Of a DNA stretch of 14,108 nucleotides, positions 7,820-14,108 are shown piece after piece. Where the stretch lies: positions 1-14,108 of the forward strand of contig DATLYT010000183.1 in NCBI GenBank assembly GCA_035574455.1. The letters are read 5' to 3'. The position numbers were made by a program, and so were the translations under genes. The DNA is from DATLYT01 sp035574455 (GTDB taxonomy: Bacteria > Bacteroidota > Ignavibacteria > UBA10030). The notes beneath the pieces are model-generated. The model saw only the letters and a list, made by a program, of their open reading frames with translations, made no database searches and was not told the DNA's origin. Each line of letters begins with the position of its first letter. The first letter of the stretch is position 1.

Positions 7820-8325
7820 CAGGCTTTCTCTCCGGCATGTTCACTCAACAGTGCCGCCCGGCCGTCAACCATGACTCGAACAGCGAAATGAACCATCAGC
7901 AAGCCAAAACCGATGGGTATGATGATCTCAGCGTACCAACCGGGGATATCCGCAAGGACCGTTGTTCCTGCCTCGACCTCAGATTGGATGAACGTGATCG
8001 AGGCAGTCATTAAGTAGTAACACACCACGGCTGCAAAGAGATTGGTTACCACGCGCATTGCGTGCTTGAGGCGTGGAGAGAGAAAGCGGGTGAACGCGTC
8101 GATCGAGATGTGCCGCTCCTGGCTCGTCGCTAACGCGGCGCCCAGGAAACCGACCCAGAGCACCAGATGACGCAGGACGATATCAGCCCAGAGGAGACCG
8201 GAGGAAAAGAAGTTACGGAGAATGACCTGCAGAAACGCCAGAGCGAGCATCACGACCAGCAGGAGGATCAGCAGCGCCCCTTCGGCTTTGTTCAGCAGTG
8301 CATCGAGGCGTTGGAGTATCTTCAT
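7819..8325 (-). CDS. dctQ: TRAP transporter small permease subunit (DctQ family)
   Basis: 168 residues with four predicted membrane helices, as in DctQ proteins, which pair with DctM in the inner membrane. The signature between helices 2 and 3 is present: RNFFSSGLLWADIVLRHLV, then GAALATSQERHISIDAF, closely following the family pattern of a Trp-x-[DE] and a conserved R/K-H-I-x-[IV]-D. The start overlaps the dctP stop as ATGA (8322-8325), with AAGG seven bases before the ATG; the end shares one base with dctM. This is tight operon organisation with likely translational coupling. Confidence 0.95.
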   Translation of the reverse strand: MKILQRLDALLNKAEGALLILLLVVMLALAFLQVILRNFFSSGLLWADIVLRHLVLWVGFLGAALATSQERHISIDAFTRFLSPRLKHAMRVVTNLFAAVVCYYLMTASITFIQSEVEAGTTVLADIPGWYAEIIIPIGFGLLMVHFAVRVMVDGRAALLSEHAGEKA

Positions 8326-9329
8326 TGGGATGCCTTGGAGTTCTTGCGGAAGTCCTCGACCGCCTTCTCAACGCTGGTGAGAAACTCCTCCGTGTACAGC
8401 CGCCCAACGAGCATGCGGCGCGCACGTTTCCCCGCTTCGATGTAGAGAGGAAGCTCTTTCTCGTCGACTTTTTGGATCGTCAGGCCAGCCTTCTGAATCT
8501 GTTCGATCGCCTTCCGGTTGTCCTCGCGAGCCAGCCGGGTTATCTTGGAAAGATATTGCCTGCCGTTCCGGAGAAGGATTTCCTGAAGATCGGCCGGCAA
8601 CTTATCAAAGTAACTCTTGGCAATCAACACGGCCCCCGCGGCGTCGGAAATGGGTGTTTCGATCATGTACTTTGCCCGCGTATGCCATTGCAGTTGAATG
8701 GCGGCGTACGGCGGTGTGTAGAAGGCGTCAATAAGCCCGGTTTGGAGTGATGTCAACACATCGGGAAACGCCACGGGAATCGGGCTGATACCAAGTGCAC
8801 GGAAGGCGGTTTCGGCGACTGGATCACCTTCCCACGTCCAGAGTTTGATGCGTTTCAGGTCGTCCGGCTTGTTAACCGGCGTGTTGGTGAAAACATGAAC
8901 AAAACCGACTTCTGCCCATCCAAGCAGCACAAAGCCGCCTTGCTGGAATGCCTGCTCGAAATCTTTCTCAAACTGCTTGTAGATGTGGTCCACCTCATCG
9001 TAGTTCCGAAAGAGGAAGGGTGTATCAAGAATCCGTACACGCGGCGCAATTTCCCCCATCGCGACTCCTGTGAATCCCCCTGCGTGCAACTGCCCAACAC
9101 GAATTTTCCTCAGCACAGCTTTCTCATCTCCCAGGACTCCCCCGGCGTAGATCTGGAAACCAAGTCGACCACCGCTCTCCTTCCGCACGGCTGCATCATA
9201 TTCTTTCATCACGTTGTACCATGTCGTTTTCTCCGGCGCTATGGTCGCGAACTTGATGGTGTATTGCTGAGCTGTGCTGTGGGAAAGAAGAATGAGAGCG
9301 AGCAGGGCTGTGAGGCAAATCGTTTTCAT
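8322..9329 (-). CDS. dctP: TRAP substrate-binding protein (DctP family) with atypical ligand site
   Basis: 335 residues from the ATG at 9329. Signal peptide at about 1-20 (MKTICLTALLALILLSHSTAQ), then a DctP-type periplasmic binding protein: YTIKFATIAPEKTTWYNVM, GGVLGDEKAVLRKIRVGQLHAG (about 63-84), NTPVNKPDDLKRIKLW (about 149-164) and VLTSLQTGLIDAFYTPP. Most DctP proteins have KIRV or KLRVP at the fourth block, with an Arg that salt-bridges the ligand carboxylate. Here the aligned residue is Trp164, and the later DGQENP-like segment is IDAFYTPP, so the ligand is probably not a simple dicarboxylate and may be hydrophobic. A TTG 18 bases further upstream is also in frame, but it lacks a ribosome site and overlaps tatT; AGGA (9338-9341) lies eight bases before the ATG. 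Confidence 0.93.
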   Translation of the reverse strand: MKTICLTALLALILLSHSTAQQYTIKFATIAPEKTTWYNVMKEYDAAVRKESGGRLGFQIYAGGVLGDEKAVLRKIRVGQLHAGGFTGVAMGEIAPRVRILDTPFLFRNYDEVDHIYKQFEKDFEQAFQQGGFVLLGWAEVGFVHVFTNTPVNKPDDLKRIKLWTWEGDPVAETAFRALGISPIPVAFPDVLTSLQTGLIDAFYTPPYAAIQLQWHTRAKYMIETPISDAAGAVLIAKSYFDKLPADLQEILLRNGRQYLSKITRLAREDNRKAIEQIQKAGLTIQKVDEKELPLYIEAGKRARRMLVGRLYTEEFLTSVEKAVEDFRKNSKASQ

Positions 9330-9339
9330 AGCTTCGGTC

Positions 9340-10212
9340 CTATTCAAGGAAGAAATCGTGAACTCGTTCGCTTAAGAGACGGGCTTTCTTCTTGGCGACG
9401 GCGTTCGGCAAGCGGGCTTCGGGAAGGATATCGAGCGACGAATCCTCAACCCGCTTCAAGAGAGATTCAAACAGCGGCCTGTCCTGGGTTTGCACGGCAT
9501 ACGTCTTGGCGTAGTAGACATAGCTCATCAGGAACTTTCCGCCGTTCGCTGCAAGAGCCTTTTCGAAATGTTCCTTCGCCTGTTCCGGTTTTCCGCCTAA
9601 GGCTGTCGGAGTGCTGCCGAGGATCGAGCCAAAGTAGAGATGTGCGCCACCATAGTAATAGGCCGGGTCGTGCTGCAAGACAAATTCCATCATGGCGTTG
9701 ACTTTGGGAAGTTGAGCAAACGCTTCCAGGTCAGTACGCGCAAGGTTGATGTACCCTGCCCAGCCGAACGCCGTCCAGAATAACGCCGGCACATCGGATT
9801 TGGAGAACGAGCGCAACGCCTGCTGGAATGCTGCGGCGTCGCCATTCATGGCCGAGCGAAACGCTTTGTTCTGGGAGAGAACACGCAGTCCGTAATCCCG
9901 ACCGCGCAGGTAGAACAGTTTTGCGCGTTCCTCGTCTTCATCCTCCGCAAACGCCAACGCATACGCGCTGTATCCTTGCGAGGCGAGCATCAGTAACTGC
10001 CGGTTGTCCGGATCCCCTTTGATCAACGCTTCAAGCAGTTTGAGGTTTGAGCCAAGGGCATTTTCCGCCAGCGGCAGGTCGGTTTCCTCATTGAACACCT
10101 CAAAGCCATTATCGAGGATGCCGCCGACCGAACGAATCGCCAGCGTCTGGATGCAGCCCTGCGTCCCGAGAGCACCGAGAACGAGAAGAAAAGTCAATGT
10201 AGTTCTTGGCAT
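9340..10212 (-). CDS. tatT: TatT-family TRAP-associated TPR lipoprotein
   Basis: 290 residues. A hydrophobic leader ends at Cys20 (LGTQGC), a somewhat atypical lipobox (Thr at -3), predicting a lipid-anchored periplasmic protein. The rest is alpha-helical with TPR-like content: LLEALIKGDPDNRQLLMLASQGYSAYA near 58-84, YYYGGAHLYFGSILGS and GKPEQAKEHFEKALAANGGKFLMSYVYYAK toward the end. This matches the TAtT family, whose Treponema pallidum member forms a trimer that docks with its DctP-like partner. Immediate co-transcription upstream of dctP (10 bp before its ATG) fits that pairing. No Shine-Dalgarno is seen, and the promoter candidate at 10219-10249 puts the transcript start almost at the ATG, so the message may be leaderless. 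The family call rests on composition, context and remembered motifs. Confidence 0.88.
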   Translation of the reverse strand: MPRTTLTFLLVLGALGTQGCIQTLAIRSVGGILDNGFEVFNEETDLPLAENALGSNLKLLEALIKGDPDNRQLLMLASQGYSAYALAFAEDEDEERAKLFYLRGRDYGLRVLSQNKAFRSAMNGDAAAFQQALRSFSKSDVPALFWTAFGWAGYINLARTDLEAFAQLPKVNAMMEFVLQHDPAYYYGGAHLYFGSILGSTPTALGGKPEQAKEHFEKALAANGGKFLMSYVYYAKTYAVQTQDRPLFESLLKRVEDSSLDILPEARLPNAVAKKKARLLSERVHDFFLE

Positions 10213-10218
10213 TTCGGG

Positions 10219-10249
10219 AAAATATACTCAAATAAGACCGAGATTCAAA
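10219..10249 (-). promoter_or_regulatory. Candidate promoter of the tatT-dctPQM operon
   Basis: On the minus strand: TTTG (10246-10249), 19 bases, TATATTTT (10219-10226), which is 7 of 8 to TAnnTTTG with the spacing used by Bacteroidota promoters. The same DNA also reads as a sigma70-like TTGAAT, 16 bases, TATATT. Either reading places the transcript start within a few bases of the tatT ATG at 10212. Confidence 0.5.
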
Positions 10250-10270
10250 TCACGAATGTTGTCTTGTGGA

Positions 10271-10302
10271 TTTGAAACTCATGAGTTTATCGTGTACCTT
10301 TG
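10271..10302 (+). promoter_or_regulatory. Candidate promoter of the two-component operon
   Basis: TTTG (10271-10274), 20 bases, TACCTTTG (10295-10302), an exact match to the Bacteroidota -33/-7 consensus TTTG and TAnnTTTG at normal spacing. It predicts a transcript starting near 10308 with about 40 bases of leader before the response regulator ATG. It is back-to-back with the tatT promoter candidate; the two -33 elements are 21 bases apart. Confidence 0.6.
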
Positions 10303-10348
10303 CCCTGAGCCTCCCCGAAGCCTTTCACTCGTACGAGCATTATATCTC

Positions 10349-11038
10349 ATGCAGGTTTTAGTTGTAGAAGACGAAGAAAAGCTTGCACGTTTCTTGAAGC
10401 GCGGTCTTGAAGCCGAAGGTTATCGCGTTGATCTCGCGGGAGACGGCAAAACGGGCGAGCGCACGGCACGATTGGGTGATTACGACCTGATTGTGTTAGA
10501 CGTGTTGCTGCCAAAGAAAAACGGGTTCGACGTACTCCAATCCCTCCGAGACGACAAAATCCGCACGCCGATTCTTATTTTGACTGCCTTGAGTTCTAAG
10601 GAAGACATCGTGCGCGGTCTCGATCGCGGCTCTGACGACTATCTCACAAAACCGTTTTCGTTCAACGAATTCCTCGCCCGCGTGCGCTCGCTAATCCGAC
10701 GTTCGCGCGAAACCAAAACCGTGCTGAAAGTTGGCGACCTACAACTCGATACGATTTCGCGAAAGGCTCTTCGCAACGGGAAAACTATCGACCTAACGTC
10801 GCGCGAGTTTTCACTGCTGGAGGCGCTGATGCGGAACGCCTCGCGCGTTCTCACCCGCCAACAATTAGCCAGAGAGGTCTGGGGGTATACATTTGATCCG
10901 GGCACCAATGTGGTCGATGTGTACATCAATCATCTGCGACGGAAAATCGACACGGGTGTCTCCAGCAAACTCCTCCGGACGATTCGCGGGAAAGGATACA
11001 TGCTCACCGATGATCCTGAGGCGGTGAATCGAGAATGA
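10349..11038 (+). CDS. OmpR/PhoB-family response regulator
   Basis: 229 residues. The receiver domain (1-about 118) has acidic Glu7-Asp8, phosphoacceptor Asp51 (IVLDVLLP), Thr79 and Lys101 (LTKPF). The winged-helix DNA-binding domain (about 125-222) has LTSREFSLLEALMRN, REVWGY, VDVYINHLRRKI and the closing TIRGKGYML typical of OmpR/PhoB regulators. The frame is open upstream to 10004, but the start is placed at MQVLVVEDEE because the receiver fold begins there and the extension would be antisense to tatT. No clear Shine-Dalgarno is present. It overlaps the kinase start by ATGA and is divergent from the TRAP operon, which is its nearest candidate target. Confidence 0.95.
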   Translation: MQVLVVEDEEKLARFLKRGLEAEGYRVDLAGDGKTGERTARLGDYDLIVLDVLLPKKNGFDVLQSLRDDKIRTPILILTALSSKEDIVRGLDRGSDDYLTKPFSFNEFLARVRSLIRRSRETKTVLKVGDLQLDTISRKALRNGKTIDLTSREFSLLEALMRNASRVLTRQQLAREVWGYTFDPGTNVVDVYINHLRRKIDTGVSSKLLRTIRGKGYMLTDDPEAVNRE

Positions 11039-12516
11039 TTCGGTTTCGGTCGATACGAGCTCGCCTGACGTTCTGGTATACCTCCCTTGTGGCGGCGGCT
11101 CTTACGCTCTCCGGTTTAACCTCGTACTACCTCACCCGCTCCGCATTGTATGAAAACCTGGATACCTCTCTGCAGAATGAACTCCAGTGGCTTCGCGAAT
11201 TTATCGAACCTCAGGCGCGCAACGTCCCGTTAAAGCGTTCCACCGTGCGGGAGCGTCAACGGCTTACCAAGACACCGCAACCAAGTCCGGAACAAATAAC
11301 AGACGAAGAACTCTGGGACGAAGTCTTCCGGCACACGCTCTACAAACCCCATCAGCAAATTATCCAGGTCCTCGACCGCAACGGCGATGTGCTCTATCAA
11401 TCGCCCATCCTTGAAGGCAAACTCCTGCGTTACGACGACATCCCGTTCGGAACCACCGTAATCACCACCATTCAGGACGACGACGGACGTGAGCTTCGTC
11501 TCGCAATCACCCAGAGCGAGTTTGTGAAGATCTTCGTCGCTTCCTCGCTGGATGAAGTGAATCGAATGCTGAACGACATCGCGAACGTTCGCCTGTTTGT
11601 CTCGCCACTCACGGTCATCATCGCGTTGCTGGGAGGATTGGTGCTGGCACACCGTCTCTCCAAGCCGGTGAACGACCTTGCGATGGCGGCAGAACAGGTA
11701 AACGCCCAGAACCTTACCGTGCAATTGCCCGTGAGGGACTCACAGGATGAAGTGGGCAGAATGACCGAGACGTTTAACAAGATGATTCAGCGACTTCATG
11801 CTTCTTTTCAGGAAATCCAACAGTTCTCCGCCGAAGCCTCCCACGAGCTCCGCACGCCGCTGACCATTATGCGAGGAGAGATTGAAGTGGCGCTTCGGAA
11901 TCGTCGTCTGACGAAGGGGACACGCGAACTTCTCCGAAGCATTCACGATGAGCTCGTACGACTTTCCGGAATCGTCGAAAACCTGATGACCCTGGTAAAA
12001 TCGACATCGGGTCGACTGATCTTCAAGATGGAAGACATTCAACTGGAGACTGTGTTAAGCGAAGTTGCCGATGATGCTCGCCTGCTCGCAAACAACAAAA
12101 AGATCAAGGTTTTGTTCGACCCGCGGGAGAGCGTAACGATTGCCGGCGACGCCATGCGCTTACGGCAGCTGTTTTTGAACCTCCTCGATAACGCCGTCAA
12201 GTTTACACCGCCCCACGGGACCATTGTCCTCGGCCTCGAACGTCGCAATGGTTACGCCGTGGTAAGCGTGAAAGACTCCGGCATCGGCATTCCTCGCAAA
12301 CATCACGAGAAGATCTTCGAGCGCTTCTACCGGGTTCCTCGCGCCGAACAAGCGGCAGAACCGGGAAGCGGCCTTGGCCTCTCCATCGCCAAATGGATCG
12401 TCGAAGCGCACGACGGCACCATCAAAGTCAAGAGCCGCGAGAAACGAGGCAGCACCTTCATCGTCACACTCCCCCTTGCGCCATCCTCACGAACACGCGT
12501 CTCGTCATCGTCTTGA
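11035..12516 (+). CDS. Membrane sensor histidine kinase
   Basis: 493 residues. Two membrane helices, about 12-34 and 188-206, flank a periplasmic sensor of about 150 residues with no fold I recognise (it contains YKPHQQIIQVLDRNGDVLYQ). A HAMP linker (HRLSKPVNDLAMAAEQV, about 207-260) leads to the dimerisation helix with His270 (SAEASHELRTPL), the autophosphorylation site. The ATPase domain has the N box NLLDNAVKFT (382-391), G1 DSGIGI (414-419), F box FERFYR and G2 GSGLGLS (444-450), all intact. The layout resembles the CusS-like group of EnvZ/OmpR-type kinases. The start overlaps the regulator stop (ATGA), so the pair is one operon. The signal is unknown; control of the adjacent TRAP operon is an inference from position. 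Confidence 0.95.
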   Translation: MIRFRSIRARLTFWYTSLVAAALTLSGLTSYYLTRSALYENLDTSLQNELQWLREFIEPQARNVPLKRSTVRERQRLTKTPQPSPEQITDEELWDEVFRHTLYKPHQQIIQVLDRNGDVLYQSPILEGKLLRYDDIPFGTTVITTIQDDDGRELRLAITQSEFVKIFVASSLDEVNRMLNDIANVRLFVSPLTVIIALLGGLVLAHRLSKPVNDLAMAAEQVNAQNLTVQLPVRDSQDEVGRMTETFNKMIQRLHASFQEIQQFSAEASHELRTPLTIMRGEIEVALRNRRLTKGTRELLRSIHDELVRLSGIVENLMTLVKSTSGRLIFKMEDIQLETVLSEVADDARLLANNKKIKVLFDPRESVTIAGDAMRLRQLFLNLLDNAVKFTPPHGTIVLGLERRNGYAVVSVKDSGIGIPRKHHEKIFERFYRVPRAEQAAEPGSGLGLSIAKWIVEAHDGTIKVKSREKRGSTFIVTLPLAPSSRTRVSSSS

Positions 12517-12598
12517 TTTTGCAGCATTTTTTGACGAAGTTGCCAGTAACGAAATTCAACGCGTCTTCGGCTTCAGTCCCCTCACGGCAACCCCATCA

Positions 12599-12618
12599 CG
12601 CTCGCCACAATACGAGCG
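12599..12618. repeat. Short stem-loop between the kinase and lpxH genes
   Basis: CGCTCG, loop CCACAATA, CGAGCG: a perfect 6-bp stem in the 145-base gap. No T-run follows, so it is not a standard terminator. It could be a weak transcript boundary or chance. Confidence 0.25.
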
Positions 12619-12661
12619 CACCTGAACGCTGAGCCGACCAAGTGATCGGATTGCATATCCT

Positions 12662-13405
12662 ATGCGCAAAACGTATTTCTTTTCCGATGTTCATCTTGGT
12701 TTAGGAACCAACGATGAAGAACGGAAGAAAGAACGCTTACTCGTTCAGTTCCTTGATTCCATAGGAAGGGACGCTCGGGAAATCTTCATTGTCGGCGACC
12801 TGTTCGACTACTGGTTTGAGTATGAGACGGTCGTTCCCAAGGGGTATTTCCGTCTCTTCACAAAGCTTGCCGACCTCACGGAATCCGGCATTCCCATTAC
12901 GTACCTTGCCGGCAATCATGACTTCTGGCTGAAGAGTTACTTTCAGGATGAGCTCGGTATCCAGATCATGCTCGAACCCATCGAGCGTACCATCAACGGT
13001 AAGCGATTCTACATTCACCACGGCGACGGGTTGCTCAAAAATGACACCGGATACAGAATCCTCAAGAGAATTCTCCGAAACCGGATCAACATCAAACTGT
13101 TTTCGTTGTTGCACCCCGATCTGACGAGCCGCATTGCACATTGGTCATCACGGAAAAGCCGCCAGCATGTGGGAAAACGCACGTTTGAGGAGAAAGACAT
13201 GGTGGACTTTGCGGAAACAAAGATCCGACAGGGGTTTGACTACGTGATCATGGGGCACAACCACTCGCCCTGTGTTCGGAACATCGGTACCGGTACCTAC
13301 GTCAATCTTGGTGACTGGGTCACGGAAAATACCTACGCCGTCTTCGACGGAAAACGATTGCACTTGAAAACCTGGCCAGGACGAAAAGAGTGGAAGCATG
13401 GCTGA
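12662..13405 (+). CDS. lpxH: UDP-2,3-diacylglucosamine hydrolase (LpxH-type)
   Basis: 247 residues, near the usual LpxH length of about 240. It is a calcineurin-like metallophosphoesterase with all expected motifs in order: SDVHLG (Asp9, His11), GDLFDYW (Asp46), AGNHDFW (Asn85, His86), HHGDG (His120) and GHNH (His199, His201). GDLFDYW and AGNHD with the following Phe-Trp are typical of the LpxH group, which hydrolyses UDP-2,3-diacylglucosamine to lipid X and UMP at the inner membrane during lipid A synthesis. This implies an outer membrane with lipopolysaccharide or lipooligosaccharide. No strong ribosome site is seen. The stop overlaps the penicillin-binding protein start by 8 bases. A different calcineurin-family substrate cannot be excluded from sequence alone. 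Confidence 0.88.
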   Translation: MRKTYFFSDVHLGLGTNDEERKKERLLVQFLDSIGRDAREIFIVGDLFDYWFEYETVVPKGYFRLFTKLADLTESGIPITYLAGNHDFWLKSYFQDELGIQIMLEPIERTINGKRFYIHHGDGLLKNDTGYRILKRILRNRINIKLFSLLHPDLTSRIAHWSSRKSRQHVGKRTFEEKDMVDFAETKIRQGFDYVIMGHNHSPCVRNIGTGTYVNLGDWVTENTYAVFDGKRLHLKTWPGRKEWKHG

Positions 13406-14108
13406 TTCGAAACAGTACAGCTCTGAAGAGATGAGCCGATATTTCAACGACCCGGAGTTCCGGCGCTCACTGCTCAAACAGAGCAAGGGATTCGTCAAAC
13501 GGCACTGGGGCTGGTTTACGCTCGGTGGCGTCGCGATCATCATCTTGTTCGTCTGGTACGGTTTCTACATCGCCTCCGGGTTGCCGTCTCTCGAAAAATT
13601 AGAAAACCCGCGCCCGGAACTTGCCACGAAAATCTATTCCGAGGACGGAGAAGTCCTCGACCAGTTCTCTATTAAAAATCGTACCCGGATTACGCTTGAC
13701 CGGCTTCCCAAAGGAGTCGTCGATGCACTGGTGGCAACGGAAGACAAGGCGTTTTACAGTCACTGGGGAGTGCATTTGGAACGCGTGGCGAGGGCAATGG
13801 TTAAGAACATCCTGGCGTTTGACCTGACGCGGGAAGGCGCGAGCACCATCACCCAGCAGCTTGCGCGAAACCTGTATAACCTACAAGGAACCCGTGAGTC
13901 ATTCTTTGACAAGGTGACGCGTAAAATTCGTGAGCTGATTACCTCCGTCCAGATTGAACGGAACTTCACCAAACAAGAGATTCTTGAGCTGTACCTCAAC
14001 GTCGCTCTCTTCGGCCGGGGTGCATACGGTATTGAGTCCGGCGCTCAGCAGTTCTTCGGCAAAAGCGCGGCGGATCTTACCCTTGGCGAATACACGATGC
14101 TCATCGGC
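13398..14108 (+). CDS. Class A penicillin-binding protein, PBP1A-like (partial, C-terminus off the right edge)
   Basis: 237 codons are visible: a cytoplasmic tail of about 38 residues, one membrane anchor (about 40-59, GGVAIIILFVWYGFYIASG) and most of a GT51 peptidoglycan glycosyltransferase domain. Catalytic Glu115 lies in VATEDKAFYSHWGV, followed by REGASTITQQLARNLY, RKIRELITSVQIERNFTKQEILELYLN and FGRGAYGIESGAQQFFGKSA, the conserved GT51 blocks. The transpeptidase domain would lie beyond the edge, so its presence is assumed from the PBP1A-like N-terminus; a monofunctional glycosyltransferase would usually be shorter before the domain. It polymerises glycan strands on the outer face of the inner membrane. 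The start overlaps lpxH by 8 bases, so the two are probably co-transcribed. Confidence 0.93.
   Translation, partial: MADSKQYSSEEMSRYFNDPEFRRSLLKQSKGFVKRHWGWFTLGGVAIIILFVWYGFYIASGLPSLEKLENPRPELATKIYSEDGEVLDQFSIKNRTRITLDRLPKGVVDALVATEDKAFYSHWGVHLERVARAMVKNILAFDLTREGASTITQQLARNLYNLQGTRESFFDKVTRKIRELITSVQIERNFTKQEILELYLNVALFGRGAYGIESGAQQFFGKSAADLTLGEYTMLIG

Noticed and set aside
9330..9347. TTG start for dctP giving six extra residues
   Set aside because: There is no ribosome site before it and it overlaps the tatT stop. The ATG at 9329 has AGGA at good spacing and directly begins the signal peptide.
8895..9701. Plus-strand open frame of 268 codons
   Set aside because: It lies antisense across the junction of dctP and tatT, both strongly supported, and its product looks like low-complexity antisense translation.
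10004..10348. 115-codon N-terminal extension of the response regulator
   Set aside because: It would be antisense to tatT and cross the promoter region, while the receiver domain starts at MQVLVVEDEE as in the family.
1..14108. CRISPR array, tRNA, rRNA, integrase, transposase or toxin-antitoxin pair
   Set aside because: I looked for regularly spaced direct repeats, tRNA-like cloverleaf ends and mobile-element motifs on both strands and saw none. This was by eye, so a degraded copy could be missed.

Overview
The window looks like chromosomal DNA from a Gram-negative, diderm bacterium, most likely in the Bacteroidota/Ignavibacteria (FCB) neighbourhood. The signs are a lipid A pathway gene, an outer-membrane-style set of secreted PD40 beta-propeller proteins including a long propeller-amidohydrolase fusion, a membrane-anchored multiheme cytochrome c, and two promoter candidates of the Bacteroidota type (TTTG, 19-20 bases, TAnnTTTG). 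The phylum is an inference; no marker RNA or ribosomal gene is present.

Layout. (1) 1-1186, minus: a tri-heme c-type cytochrome that runs off the left edge. (2) 1407-4586, minus: a 1059-residue secreted protein made of many PD40/TolB-type repeats followed by a metal-dependent amidohydrolase domain. A REP-like hairpin lies between these two genes (1343-1386). (3) 4587-5011: a 425-base divergent intergenic region holding a 141-base MITE-like palindromic repeat (4837-4977). (4) 5012-5917, plus: a small secreted TolB-like propeller protein, converging on (5) 5976-6467, minus: a non-haem ferritin. A terminator sits between them.

(6) 6539-10212, minus: a tightly packed four-gene TRAP transporter operon in the order tatT, dctP, dctQ, dctM. 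The junctions are 10 bp apart, a 4-bp ATGA overlap and a 1-bp TGATG overlap. The extra TatT lipoprotein, and a substrate-binding protein lacking the usual carboxylate-binding arginine, make it resemble the TPAT (tetratricopeptide-associated TRAP) type first described in Treponema. (7) 10349-12516, plus: an OmpR-family response regulator and its sensor histidine kinase (ATGA overlap), transcribed divergently from the TRAP operon out of a 136-base region carrying both Bacteroidota-type promoter candidates. The arrangement suggests, but does not prove, that the two-component system controls the transporter.

(8) 12662-14108, plus: an LpxH-type UDP-2,3-diacylglucosamine hydrolase overlapping by 8 bp a class A penicillin-binding protein that runs off the right edge, an envelope-building pair. 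I saw no tRNA, rRNA, CRISPR array, transposase or phage gene. Most of the window is ordinary accessory or housekeeping content. The parts most worth a second look are the TatT-TRAP operon with its atypical ligand cleft, its divergent control region, and the 141-base repeat.
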